A DNA stretch of 64,000 nucleotides, taken from NCBI RefSeq assembly GCF_027943255.1, contig NC_072894.1, positions 80,143,601-80,207,600 on the forward strand, given 5' to 3'. The DNA comes from Anastrepha obliqua (Eukaryota > Arthropoda > Insecta > Diptera > Tephritidae). A program made the translations under genes and the position numbers. The notes below the pieces were generated by a model. The model was not told the DNA's origin. It was given only the letters and a program-made list of their open reading frames with translations, and did no database searches. This document shows positions 53,850 to 64,000 of this stretch, in pieces (the first letter of the stretch is position 1; the number at the start of each line of letters is the position of its first letter).

Positions 53850-56003
53850 TTATGACCTATGTTTACTCACATTGTCCTTATGGACCACCCTCCCCTTAAC
53901 AAGTATAGACGTTCCCAGGTCTGCTTGTACGGCGCCCTCTGTGCACAAGGGAGATAGTTTGTTACCTAATCTTTTGTTATTTTTGAGGTAAACTTTTTCT
54001 CCTACATCAAACATCCTGTTCTGTCTGTTCGGTTTGCATCTAGCTAATTGATCTTGCTGAGCTTTTATTAGTCGATCTTTGTCAATGACCAGCCGTTTAT
54101 TCTTATTTCCGTTGGAATCTATTCCTTTCTTATCAACAACCCAGCTATTATACGCAGATCTTGATGGCCTTATGATGCCATCTTTCAACAGCTGTGCGAC
54201 TTCGTTGTTTACAAAATCTGACACGCCTAGTGGGTATGGATAGGGCTTTGAATATACCTCCTTATTGTCTACAGTCCGGATCCTGGTGACGACTGAAGTA
54301 TTGTAAGGCAGTGCCTCGTTAGAGGTCGCGAATGCACTAATTCTCTTCAGTATCATTTTCTTGAATTCGCCTTTTACGGAATTTGGGACTACGATATCAT
54401 CGACACGTGTAAAGTTCACGTTATCGCACGGATGGTGATTGAGTATTTCCGAAGTATTACCGTAGTTTATGCTGTTTTCCATCAGGTCAATAGTTACCCC
54501 CGCCTGCGTGAGCAGATCGAAGCCTATTATAGCATCAAAGGTGTCAAGGGTATCTAATATGAAAAACGTGGCAACTTTCCCAAAAATTACTATTGAACAT
54601 TTTTTTTTAATTTTACTGGACCCGTGAATGGAGTTCACAGTAAAAGGGGTGTCGACTGGTGTTACGTTTTTTAACTCCTTTACGGGTTTAATGTAACTTT
54701 TTGCCGCCCCGGTGTCGATAAGAATCTTTAATGTTTTGCCAGCCAATTGACGCTCAACGAACGGCAATCGGGAACGACCTCTTAAAAAATACAATAAATC
54801 GTTGTCCTCGGGTTCGCCACTTTCGTCATCTATTTCAGCACGCGCAGTTTCGGCCATTTCTTCGTATTCTTTCTCGTCTTGGGTAGGCGCTCGTTGCGTA
54901 ATATTGTTAATCTTTTGGCGCCTATAGCCTGACGTGTGTTCTGAAGTGTTATGCCTTTTGCGAGCCCCGTCTTGTGTAGAATAGCCCTGTGGCTTTCCCC
55001 AATTGGTCTGTTGTCTTAACTTGGACATCGAAGGATCAACGTCCATGGGTTGAGCCTGATGCTTTGATTGTGGCTCTTTGTCATTCGCTAGCGTTTTAGG
55101 GTCAGCTTGCTGTGCCCTGCTTTGGCCTTGATTTCCCACAAAATGTGGATTTCTTTCCTGGCCCCTGCCTTGTCTAGTTTGGTTACGATTGCCAAATCTA
55201 GTATTATCGCCGCTATGGTTTCTTTCTTCAATTACTTTAGCATAAGATGCAGCAAATGCGCTTCTTTCGATGCTATTTTCAGCCTCACGGGCCACTGCTA
55301 ATACAGATGGCAAATCCTTGGGCTTCGCTGGCATTACTAAAGATTTTAGGGGCCTCCTAAGTCCTGCCATGAAAGCGTGTAGTGCATCGTCTCTAATTTC
55401 TGCACAAAGAATGGACGCAGCTTGCTCGTCATGAGTCATTACTATTTTATTTGTGACCAGAGTGAGCTTCTTTTCTACCTCATCGTAATATTCCATTAAG
55501 TTTAGGTCACCCTGCCTAACCAGTTCTAGTTGCTGCCTAAGTACGCGCAAGGATGTTTTGTCTGCGTACGAGCAGTCGAGCCTAGCGATAATGGCGTCAA
55601 AATTAAGCACTGTATTGTGCGACGTAAGGATGGCACGAGCTGGACCAGTTACTTTGTTTTTTAAAATGGCCACAGCCTCGTAATGCGCCTCGCTGCCTAC
55701 GTATCTTTTGAAAATCTCGTATGCGTCTATAGCCGCCTGTCGCCACGACACGTATTCCTCATGATTTCCATTGAAGTTAGGCACTGATTTTACAATGTCT
55801 AACTTCACCTCACATCCCACACTAGGGTCAATTGTTACTCTCTGGTATGTTTCAACTTGTGGGGTCTCTATTCTTAATGCATTAACCTGACCTCTAACTG
55901 TTTCAAGTTCCGCTCGGAACTCGTCTTTTAGTCTCCTCTCTTGTTCGAGGAGCGCACTGTTTACCGCACCTTCTACTAACGCTTTTAGTAATGCCGGCTC
56001 CAT
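53850..56003 (-). CDS. gag-pol: Errantivirus Gag-protease fused in frame to the pol ends (717 codons)
   Basis: From the ATG at 56003 one open frame runs 717 codons. Residues 1-50 are coiled-coil-like (LLEQERRLKDEFRAELETVR). Residues about 60-260 are a Gag capsid-like region (VPNFNGNHEEYVSWRQAAID, LRVLRQQLELVRQGDLNLME). Residues 265-320 are basic and Q/G/N-rich without a CCHC knuckle, as in errantivirus Gag. The protease active site LIDTGAAKSYI is at about residue 429. The start of RT (KPYPYPLGVSDFVNNEVAQL, GIIRPSRSAYNSWVVDKKG) is at about 581-625. At about residue 639 (KRLVID) the sequence jumps to the integrase C-terminal domain (GEKVYLKNNKRLGNKLSPLC), ending at 717. RT catalytic core, RNase H and integrase core are absent, yet the frame is kept. 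Gag and protease share one frame with no frameshift site here. Confidence 0.85.
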   Translation of the reverse strand: MEPALLKALVEGAVNSALLEQERRLKDEFRAELETVRGQVNALRIETPQVETYQRVTIDPSVGCEVKLDIVKSVPNFNGNHEEYVSWRQAAIDAYEIFKRYVGSEAHYEAVAILKNKVTGPARAILTSHNTVLNFDAIIARLDCSYADKTSLRVLRQQLELVRQGDLNLMEYYDEVEKKLTLVTNKIVMTHDEQAASILCAEIRDDALHAFMAGLRRPLKSLVMPAKPKDLPSVLAVAREAENSIERSAFAASYAKVIEERNHSGDNTRFGNRNQTRQGRGQERNPHFVGNQGQSRAQQADPKTLANDKEPQSKHQAQPMDVDPSMSKLRQQTNWGKPQGYSTQDGARKRHNTSEHTSGYRRQKINNITQRAPTQDEKEYEEMAETARAEIDDESGEPEDNDLLYFLRGRSRLPFVERQLAGKTLKILIDTGAAKSYIKPVKELKNVTPVDTPFTVNSIHGSSKIKKKCSIVIFGKVATFFILDTLDTFDAIIGFDLLTQAGVTIDLMENSINYGNTSEILNHHPCDNVNFTRVDDIVVPNSVKGEFKKMILKRISAFATSNEALPYNTSVVTRIRTVDNKEVYSKPYPYPLGVSDFVNNEVAQLLKDGIIRPSRSAYNSWVVDKKGIDSNGNKNKRLVIDKDRLIKAQQDQLARCKPNRQNRMFDVGEKVYLKNNKRLGNKLSPLCTEGAVQADLGTSILVKGRVVHKDNVSKHRS

Positions 56004-56329
56004 TCCTAATTGACCGTTTCTTCCTCACTGTCGTACTCTATCTTTATATTTCTATAAGCCCAAGTCATGAGCAGCCAATGAAGCGAAAATATCAACTTGT
56101 TTCTCTTTTTTTTTTTCAACAAAAAAACTGCACTTGCACGTCAATAATTTCGCGACTATACCGTAATGGTCACTTTCGCATTGCCAATTTATTCACAATT
56201 TTTTTTATTTAAAATAGTTTTTCGTAAATACTTTTTCTAATTTTTACCGAACAGTCACTTACATGTTCTTGTTTAGGGCCATGGTGTTCCTACCTTAATA
56301 GATATCGTAAGATTATCTAATTCCAGTTA

Positions 56330-56344
56330 ACTCTGTTGGGCGCC
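56330..56344 (-). other. Primer-binding site, tRNA-Lys-like
   Basis: Directly after the 5' LTR the minus strand reads GGCGCCCAACAGAG. With the last T of the LTR this gives TGGCGCCCAAC, complementary to the 3' end of tRNA-Lys(CUU) as remembered for flies. The leader to the gag ATG is about 340 bp. Confidence 0.75.
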
Positions 56345-56970
56345 AGTTATTTTGTTTTTCAGCTTTCTTCTATGGAAGTTATATAGTGGTTCAGCTTTCT
56401 TCTATGGAGCAGTGATGAGTTCTTTATTACACAATGGTTATATTGTGGTTCAGCTTTCCTCTATGGAAGTTATATAGTGGTTCAGCTTTCTTCTATGGAA
56501 GTTATATAGTGGTTCAGCTTTCTTCTATGGAGCAGTGATGAGTTCTTTATTACACAATGGTTATATTGTGGTTCAGCTTTCCTCTATGGAAGTTATATAG
56601 TGGTTCAGCTTTCTTCTATGGAGCAGTGATGAGTTCTTTATTACGCCATTGTCTTGGCAAAACTGATTATAAGTAAGTAGAGTATAAAAGACTAAAGCTA
56701 AGTACATAAACACAAAACATGGATCTAAACTTAAATACATAATAAATATATAAAGATTATGCCATGGGTTTGTGTGTGGTCAGTAAGACCGACTCAGCAC
56801 ATTTCGGTCAGAACTCCAACGCTTGCGACATAACGGAAACGACTGGCCGTTGCTTTGACCCACATTACTTTGTTTATGTTGCATATGTGGTCGGGTTCAA
56901 CGACATTGTTTGCGCGCGGGTCGCTCGGTGACTTCATTGCGAGGGAAGTTCGATGACTTGGCTGTTAACT
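56345..56970 (-). repeat. 5' LTR of the errantivirus
   Basis: 626 bp; a line-by-line comparison with 51780-52405 showed no difference. It carries the same seven-unit tandem array (about 56361-56650) and the plus-strand TATAAAAG at 56683-56690. On the minus strand it precedes the primer site and would drive element transcription. Confidence 0.9.
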
Positions 56971-57227
56971 TATACACACCCAGGCACGACTGAAAAATTC
57001 TAGCCCGAAATGATGGGCCAAAAGTACCGCCATGATCCCGGTATTTTAATACTTTAGACCAGTACTACCCGAAAACTTCGTTCAGGCGAGCAAGTCTTGT
57101 ATGTAAGTACTCGTATAATAATATTATATAAAGAAAATTGTTACATTTTTGCATAAGTGTTTTTATATAATTTTTTCATTGATATTTTGATTTGAGCGTG
57201 ACTGTCATTCGGTGGGTTCGCTGCAAG

Positions 57228-57394
57228 GATGATAGAATAAAAAGTTGCGTCTTCTGAATTCGCTGTGTCGGCAGAGCCCATGAATAAACGAACAAAAGGA
57301 AAGGGGATCACTTGTTTGTGAAGAGGAAGAGTAGGCGAAAGCATGGGAAATAACCGAACACAAAAAAATTATACGCACATACACACACTTTCCT
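57228..57394 (-). repeat. Dispersed repeat R2, copy 2
   Basis: Minus-strand counterpart of 5028-5199; shares GCTTTCGCCTACTCTTCCTC, TTCACAAAC and GACACAGCGAATTC blocks. Confidence 0.55.
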
Positions 57395-57728
57395 GCCACG
57401 GCGTCTTCGGCATAAAAACGCAAATAAGTGCATTTGGAGGCTTTATATTAATTTGTGCTTTCACAAGGCTTCTTCTTCTATTCGCCGTTTCCCCGCTCGC
57501 TATCTCCATGCTCGATTAACTTGACGAAAAATTTGCATGCGAAAACAACAACAAAGTTATCGAGTAATATTCGCCGCTAGCGAGTATGGCTATAGCTCAT
57601 TAGGCCTCACTGCCTTACCGACACATGTAATTTAAGGCAGCTCTCTTCCCGCGTTGCCGACATATGTTCATTTGCTTCATCTATTCGCCTCTTGCTAAAT
57701 CTTGACGAAAAAAGAGGCCTACAAAGAG

Positions 57729-58010
57729 TGCCTACCATTCGGAATTCAGAGAGAACGTAGGTTCGAATCTCGGTGAAACATGAAAATTAAGAAAAAGTTT
57801 GTTCTAACAGCGGTCGCCCCTCGGCAGGCAATGGCAAACTTCCGAGTGTATTTCTGCCATGGAAAAGATCCTCATAAAAAATATCTGCCGTTCGGAGTCG
57901 GCTTGAAACTGTAGGTCCTTCCATTTGTGGAACAACATAAATACGCACCCCACATATATCAGGAGTAGCTCGGCCTAACACCCAAAAAGGATATATATAT
58001 ATATATAACC
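57729..58010 (+). repeat. SINE-A copy 6, most complete body
   Basis: Begins in the anticodon-arm part of the head (TGCCTACCATTCGGAATTCA). B-box CGTAGGTTCGAATCTCGG. The body is TTGTTCTAACAGCGGTCGCC, CTCGGCAGGCAATGGCAAAC, GAGTGTATTTCTGCCATGGA, CTGCCGTTCGGAGTCGGCTT, CTTCCATTTGTGGAACAACA and AGTAGCTCGGCCTAACACCC. It ends in an (AT)n stretch (57990-58007). The A-box end is truncated. Confidence 0.8.
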
Positions 58011-59439
58011 TCAGAGCGGAATAAGTGGCAGAGGACAATAGAGAGTCTCAAAGAGGTGAAGCTATTTCGTTAACAGTTCGGTAGAAAGGGCATATAAGTC
58101 GATGGAAGCTACCGAAATATATACGCCTTTGTCTTTCCTAATCTTGTGTAAATATCCAGGCATAGTCAGAAGGATATTAAAACACTTCAACTAATGTATA
58201 GGCGAACCCTTTCGAGCCCTTTAAAGAACCTTTCAGCATTAAACAGTTAAGCTGAAGGTAGTTTGTTTATAGAAATTTACATCTCCGACCTGTGTGTTCC
58301 ACGGTAGATGTTTTATTTCTCTACTACCACCCATGCCTGGGAGACATTCCCCCCTATCTGCCACCTGAGGACGTGCCCTCTGGTGGTAATTGGCGCGCGC
58401 GAAGCGTATTTCTGGGCGTAACACCGGCAAAGTGATAGCTTTGGAAAACTATTCAAGAGTAAAATGAAAAAAAAAATTAAAACACTGAACTTGAAAAAAC
58501 TAAATGATGTTAATTTCCTCAAAACTTTATTGTCATAGCTAAAATGTACTAAACCATTTCCAATATAACAATTTTGTAGTCCCGAAATTTTGTATCATTT
58601 CGGTATCGAAAATCTTACTCAGCGCTACTAGATTTTATATTTATTGACAGCTTGATAGGCAAATTAAACTGTTTACTCAATATTAGTAGCCAAAACTTAT
58701 ATATCTATGTACACGTCTATGCATACATATTTACACGTAACGGGTGGGTCATTGACTGGAATCATTCTTATAGTACTCAAAAGAATAAAATATTTATTTA
58801 TTTATTAATAATGAAATATAATTATAAATAACTATATTACAAAAAAAGGCACTAGCTACTAAGACTATCGGCCTGAAGAATAAAATAAAACTGCGAAACT
58901 TAGAATGGGAGCGCAATGCGGAAGCAAAGCGAATGCGACCGATATAGAATACCTAACATATGCCCGAAGAAGCCATTTTGAGATAGGTCTCCCGTGGGGA
59001 TGACTGTATTCACGAACAGACGACAAGCACGAATCCGTCAGATAAAGCCTCAAGACGAACCCAAACAGACGACAAGTCGATATCGAGTAAATATATTGCA
59101 ATTTTCCGATGCCCCATTGGTCACAAACCAATGGATGCTATCGATAGCGTATAACCCTAATACGCAATTAAGAGAGGAACCTGGTACCTGGTGTGTCTTG
59201 ATGAAATGCTCTTAGCAGTCCCTGGGTGGTGGAATGTTATAGGGTTAGTGGGAGCATGCCCTACATACCACTGGTGTGACGACACCTTTGATGATGTTTC
59301 TGACATTTTTGATTTGAACCTCCTCTGAAAAAAAGTACTCAAAAGAAGCCAGAAGTACATGAGCATTAAAGGGAGATGAGTATATTTACTCTGTTACTCC
59401 ATAATGCAACTTGCAACCGATGAACTCGAAAGTACTCGT
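58011..59439. other. Gap, nothing recognised
   Basis: About 1.4 kb. A C-rich block near 58330-58400 (short open frame on the minus strand) has no family match that I can defend. Confidence 0.35.
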
Positions 59440-59570
59440 TACTTCCTATCACTATTCAGAATGATGAGAAGAGCCGATTTATCCATGTCTGTTCATCCGT
59501 TCGTCCATACGTGCGCACTACAACTTGAGCAAAAATTAATATGTTTCAATGTTAAGACCATATTTCCCTC
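59440..59570 (+). repeat. Dispersed repeat R3, copy 2
   Basis: GAGCCGATTTATCCATGTCT, GTTCATCCGTTCGTCCATAC, CAACTTGAGCAAAAATTAAT and TTTCAATG blocks in the order of the 20.36-kb copy. Confidence 0.45.
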
Positions 59571-61168
59571 CGTCCATCCAATTTTACAAACTATAATGGT
59601 GCTCACAATCATCAACGTACACGCAGGCCCGTGTCAGCTGACAGGATGAAACTAATGAGAGCCCCATGTATGTAAATGAAATCTCACCACCGTTCCGTTC
59701 CGTAGTATCGTAGATCGTTGTTTCATTGTGTCAGCTGATACGGGCGTTCGGGTGTGAGCACCGTAACTCTCTTTGTCTATGAGTTCGTTTCAGTTGAAAA
59801 ATTAACACCCAGCCGAAATCAATTTGACATAAATTTAAGCGTTCGGTCTAGACCGATTTTAGCACTTCCTTACTTGTGTCTTCTTTATTTTCTTTAGTTT
59901 TTTCGAAAGTTGCAGGCTGAAAATTCACATTTTTACCCTGCAAGATCTATATAAGTTTCTCTATCTTAAAATCAAGTGTGCCCTTTACAGTTTATCTATC
60001 CTAATAGGCATGTTTAGGTATGTATGTATGTTCATACTTGCAAGATTTGAACGTACGCTATCCGTATCTTACCTTTTTGCCGAGATTATTTCAATATTTC
60101 TTTTTCTATCTTCTCAGTGATTTCCAAACGAACTTCTACTCGCAACTAAGTCCCCTCTAGTTCGACAGGTTTACCAATAATTGCTATACATATCTACACA
60201 CACAAACATACATTTATTCTCATTCTACTTTGTCCATTTATACGTTCACAGAAGGACGATTGCCTCCTGGATATTGACCTCCATACATACTTTGTGTCTG
60301 TTCCACTTTGCTTTTTGCTTTGGTCTCGTTTGCCTAGTTCATTGCATCTTGTGTTGAGGTCATTGTGCTGCGGTAATGCTTTTTTGTTTTTTACTTTAGT
60401 TGTGACATTTCCTTTTTATAGTTTCAATCGCCCTACAATGAGATCGGCAAAGCGTAGAGATCAGAAATATTTTTTGCTTTTTTTTGTGTGTAATGCTTTG
60501 AATTTTCTTGCTTAGCAACAGAGAGGAGAAGACGTTGACAAGCGATTTGCAGATGCAGTGCCTTAGAAAAATAAAGGCAGCAAAAAATAGTTCTCTTTCC
60601 AAAGCCTCTTTTAGGCTTTCTAAGGCGACGCTTTTTTTTTATTGGCTAAGCGGCTGTGTGCTATGACGTGGCATCGAGATGAAACAAAGGGCCGTCCAAT
60701 TGCATAAACGTATTCAGCGCCAGCCTAAAGTCAGTATTTATGGCTATGAAACACCACAAAAAGCAGATGTGTGACCAATATCAACCGGCTCTCAGCAATT
60801 TTGAAGGAATCAGCTGGTTTTCTGTCGTAACCGCTGTTATGAGAGCGATTTGTTTAAGACAAAACTGAGTTTGGGTAGGTGATATGAGAAAAAATAAGCG
60901 CAGCAAACGCTCATATTACTTCTTTGTCACCTGAACAACTACTGATAGGACTGTTACAATTTTGCTTCGAACGGCCAAACCTGGCAATCTATCATCCTTG
61001 ATGAAACACTCACGCCACCATCTCACCATGCGGTGGCAGTCACTTGCCGTGCGATGCCGAGTTGCAATAATTTTTTTTTTATTATCCCGTGAAATGAAAA
61101 AGTGGTAGATTTTTTAATAAAATTTGACATGAAGTGGATAGCCAGTTCAGTTCAATTTTGGCTAGCAC
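59571..61168. other. Gap; only an R4 repeat piece near its end
   Basis: Mostly unrecognised. At 60895-61010 there are blocks (CCTGAACAACTACTGATAGG, GGCCAAACCTGGCAATCTAT) related to the R4 repeat at 29200-29600. No genes supported. Confidence 0.4.
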
Positions 61169-62455
61169 TTAGATTAGATTAGATTAGATTTGTGGGGGTT
61201 GGACAAGTCCAAGCACTCCGTCAGTAGATCATTGTACTACACCCGGATAGATATCAGAAGAAAGAATAGAGATAGGAAAGATAAAGAGTGGGTGGTAAGA
61301 CGGATAAATTAGTTTGAGGTCACGCTTCCACAAATCTCTTAGATTCATTGATGAATTTTAAGAGATCCGGAAGAGGGACAGTATAAACTTTATCCATACT
61401 CAGTATATCGCAACCCAATATCCTAAGTCTGATTCTGAGAAAATCCTCTGCGGTGTCGTCATTCTCGACACGATAGGCATATCGGGCTATCTAAAACCCC
61501 CATGGTAGCCATATGCTGAACGCATACGTTGTGATCTGTGATTACACCTACCAGTACTCGCAAGTCCTTTCTGCTGAGTTTTAGGGGAAGGGTCGCTATT
61601 TTCCTGTTTGGTTTTTTCACAAAGCACTTGGCTACTCTGCACGAGTTCAACTCAGACCAACGTCCGCTATGGGTAGACCGCATGAAGTCGTCAATCCATA
61701 GTTGAATCGATGTGGAATTGACACCTAGAAAGGGTTCAGGGCCTAGTGGCAAACTTGCAGAGCCTTCATTTGCCAATTTATCAGCGAACTCGTTCCCTGT
61801 AATACCACAATGTCCAAGCACTCAAATAAGACTAACTTAGTTGTGTTTTGCAACACTATTCAGTTTTGTCTTACATTCACCGACTAACTTCGAAAAGCAG
61901 CGTGGGTTAGCAAAGGCTTTCAGTACAGCTTGACTGTCACTACAAATTCCAATACTGCTACCCCGCCACTTTTTCTCAATTAGCCAGTATGCCATATTCA
62001 AGAAAGCATATCATAGACTTCCGTGAGGAATACCGTGGCCATCTGTCCTGTCTGTCCTGTGGCATAGGAGTACTTAGTGTCTTCGTCTAAGTACCATCCA
62101 GATCCGTTTCCATCACTGGTTTTGGATCCGTCGGTGTGCTGATATCCCGTTAATAGGTTCTCGAGAACAGTGTGCACCGCTCCGACAACTGGTTGTATAT
62201 CTGACAGTGGCCAGTGCTTACTTCATTTCCCCAGACTCCGTTTAACTTGAGCCTGTACGCCGCCTTCATTGCTTCTTTTCGAATTTGAAGATCTAAAGGC
62301 TGCAAGTTCAGAATGGCATTAAGGGCATCACACGGCTTGCACTCAAAGTTGTTCTAACTTAAAGCGTAGCCCGAAGATATGATACTGATCGTTAGTCGAG
62401 TATTCCAGCAGAAGAGCTGTCAGCTTTTCAGCGTCAGAATAACCTACTGTATAAA
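61169..62455 (-). mobile_element. LINE-beta, 5'-truncated, with (AATCT)n tail
   Basis: Minus-strand non-LTR element ending in four AATCT pentamers (61169-61193 on plus). Upstream on the minus strand are the linker (SALKPCDALNAILNLQPLDL), RNase H (HTDGSKTSDGNGSGWYLDED, SIGICSDSQAVLKAFANPRC, VLGHCGITGNEFADKLANEG) and the C-terminal part. The 5' border is near 62455. Confidence 0.75.
61459..61821 (-). pseudogene. LINE-beta RNase H end and C-terminal region
   Basis: Open segment of about 120 codons from the last RNase H motif (LGHCGITGNEFADKLANEGS, with the catalytic D of the NEFAD block) through FLGVNSTSIQLWIDDFMRST and LPLKLSRKDLRVLVGVITDH to the first half of the Cys/His tail (LDSPICLSCRE), where a stop interrupts it. 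The continuation of the Cys/His tail can be read in another frame (RIENDDTAEDFLRIRL). The equivalent 2.2-2.57-kb fragment keeps the later part. It is inactive because the RT and endonuclease are missing. Confidence 0.7.
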
Positions 62456-63319
62456 AAGAAGCTTGTATTTAAATCATCCTGTGAATCATACCTTTTGCTT
62501 AATATTTATGGATTAGTATTGCATTCGGAAATATCAGCTACAAAAAATAATAAATGGTATAAGTTAGATGCGGCTAGTGACTAGTGTACCGTACATTTTC
62601 AATTTTACCTGAATTTTATTTTATGTATGAAGTTCTTACGTGCTGATTCGACAAAAACTCTTCTGGCATGCAATATTTATTCTTCTGGAAATGATTTCAA
62701 CTAAGGTTCAATTATTTTAGCATACAATTACAATTGTTTTTTAGCTATTTTTAAACACAAAATTGCCTTAAAAACCACTTGCAGATTTTTTTATATTTTT
62801 TTACCAACTCTTGCTGCATTAAATACAAGTTTGCTTAAAATACCATATGGGTTTTTATAGCCTTTTTTTTAATTCTCATGCTATTGTGTTTTCCACAATA
62901 TGTAATAATTTATGAATTTTCCAAATATTTTTTTAAGGAAGAGTTTATTCTAGTTTTCAATTGTACATCTTTTCAACTGCTCATCAATGGCGGTAACCGT
63001 TTTCAATATACCGACGTCTTTCTCGACTTCTTTTCGTTCACATCGTCAAAATATATACTAAACGATATTCAACATAGATGGCCAATTTGTGCCATAATTT
63101 TCTTTCAATTGCTTAGAACTTTATCCGAATTCTTATCATCAGATAAACCTCAGCTACGTAAGCAGCTCTCTTACGTATTTTAAAAGAAAAATATTAGTAT
63201 ATATTATATTATCCCAATTAAGATACGCATCTTCATATGCAAATATTTAAAATTTTAATAAATTTTGATAAAAAACTATATTATGTATACATAAATGTGT
63301 GCAGTACATATGTATTGGG
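62456..63319. other. AT-rich gap, nothing recognised
   Basis: Small open frames at 62878-63183 show no motif or compositional sign of coding. Confidence 0.35.
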
Positions 63320-63600
63320 TGACCCATTAAAATCGCCCATTTTGAATTTAGCTCACTTTTGTATCACTCAACAGCTGTGTAGCTTTGCGCTAGCCATAAA
63401 TTCGATGCGCCATATTAAAAAATGCGTTTTGAAAGTTACACTCTGCGTGAAAAGTACGTTAAGCAGAAAAACAGAGCGCACCGACAACTCATTTTGTACG
63501 CTTTTGAGGGAAATCAATCGCCGTGGCCTTGTGAATTTGTATGTTACTGACTGCCATTCCACTGGTCCGGATTGCAACCCCCTTGTAGACTTGAAACTTT
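63320..63600 (+). other. Possible mariner-superfamily 5' end
   Basis: GGGTGACCCATTAAAATCGC resembles the GGGTGATCAAGTT-type end at 45.78 kb. It is followed by a frame reading RFESYTLREKYVKQKNRAHR that could be a decayed transposase N-terminus. Weak. Confidence 0.25.
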
Positions 63601-63604
63601 AAAT

Positions 63605-63775
63605 TAAAGAGAAGTTTTTTCTAATGCAATCACCCCTCGGCAGAAAATGGCCATCCGCATAGTGCATTGCTCCCATGAAAAAGCATCTGCCTTTGGGAAG
63701 CGGCGTCTCTGCAATTTAGAGGGCGATGTCAAGAAACACACCACATGTAATTAATAATGTACGCGCCAATTAAAT
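63605..63775 (+). repeat. SINE-A copy 7 (body and 3' end)
   Basis: GAAGTTTTTTCTAATGCAAT, CACCCCTCGGCAGAAAATGG, GCATCTGCCTTTGGGAAGCG and the 3' end TGTACGCGCCAATTAAATAT. The head is missing. Confidence 0.65.
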
Positions 63776-63778
63776 ATA

Positions 63779-63815
63779 CAGTCGACTCTCGTTAATTCGA
63801 AATTCGCGGGACTCT
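63779..63815 (+). repeat. Possible pogo/Tigger-type terminal repeat
   Basis: CAGTCGACTCTCGTTAATTC after a TA dinucleotide resembles pogo/Tigger element ends. No second end or transposase is visible before the window stops. Confidence 0.35.
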
Positions 63816-63950
63816 TAAAATATAACGAACTATCGAGTGTTTGAAATATTAAATGCTTCTAAATTTCTGAGAGAAAATAAATAAAACTTCTAATTATCAA
63901 GTGTTTTTATTTTACTGCTACTGTTTGACATATTCATAATGTGAATTAAT

Positions 63951-64000
63951 TACCGCCGTAGTCGAACGGGTTGGCGCGTGACTACCATTTGGAATTCACC
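63951..64000 (+). repeat. SINE-A copy 8, head only, cut by the window end
   Basis: CCGCCGTAGTCGAACGGGTT, GGCGCGTGACTACCATTTGG and AATTCACC: the tRNA-like head with its A-box and anticodon-arm region. Confidence 0.75.

Larger units (their letters stand above)
51780..56970 (-). mobile_element. Errantivirus (gypsy-group LTR retroelement) with deleted pol
   Basis: Complete insertion on the minus strand: two 626-bp LTRs (ends AGTT...AACT), TATA target duplications (51776-51779, 56971-56974), a primer-binding site, a Gag-protease ORF, the integrase tail, env and a polypurine tract. AGTT/AACT ends and a TATA target are typical of the gypsy/errantivirus group. About 2.3-2.5 kb of pol (RT core, RNase H, integrase core) is missing against a usual length near 7.5 kb. 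The LTRs look identical by eye, so the insertion is recent or has been homogenised. It cannot replicate alone. Confidence 0.9.

Noticed and set aside
58313..58522. C-rich minus-strand ORF as a gene or LINE piece
   Set aside because: No recognised motif, short, and no supporting context.
63237..63602. 121-codon open frame as a gene
   Set aside because: It crosses a transposon-like end (GGGTGACCC) and has no consistent domain; more likely a chance frame over a decayed mariner-like start.

Overview
The window looks like an AT-rich intergenic or intronic stretch of a higher-fly (Diptera) genome, most probably a tephritid fruit fly. The evidence is one host exon resembling the fly gene lama (phospholipase B-like family), mariner, Tc1, errantivirus and RNase H-bearing LINE remnants of insect type, and a tRNA-derived SINE with many copies. 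There is no bacterial-style gene organisation. The species assignment is an inference.

Almost all recognisable content is transposable elements. From left to right: SINE and LINE fragments flank the only convincing host coding exon (1045-1304, minus strand; the rest of that gene lies left of the window). From 2.2 to 8.7 kb there is a LINE tail and three decayed Tc1-like elements. At 8.9-10 kb a 5'-truncated LINE has a perfect 12-bp target duplication. From 10.8 to 14.3 kb a TA-flanked Tc1-like element contains a deleted mariner, a SINE, a second mariner-like element and a LINE fragment. From 15 to 24.4 kb there are RTE-like, mariner, Tc1, hAT and LINE remnants, including a nearly full-length mariner (18379-19665) and a long LINE reading frame (22672-24270). 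From 25 to 38 kb there are older LINE pieces, non-coding dispersed repeats, three mariner remnants and a deleted Helitron/Helentron-like endonuclease gene. From 38.6 to 51.4 kb there are SINEs, three adjacent RTE fragments, a possible small host ORF, a MITE and an irritans-type mariner.

The youngest-looking insertion is a gypsy-group errantivirus (51780-56970, minus strand). Its two 626-bp LTRs look identical by eye, and it has a TATA target duplication, a tRNA-Lys-like primer site and a purine tract. Most of pol has been removed by a deletion that keeps the reading frame, leaving Gag-protease joined to the integrase tail, followed by an interrupted env. The last 7 kb hold further SINE copies, dispersed repeats and a LINE with a pentanucleotide tail.

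The parts do not form a pathway. They record successive insertions: autonomous-type families (LINEs, mariners, Tc1s, errantivirus), all with broken or truncated genes here, and non-autonomous families (tRNA SINEs, MITEs) that depend on enzymes made elsewhere. Long stretches without recognisable features are listed as such. All family assignments rest on reading motifs by eye; no database search was possible.
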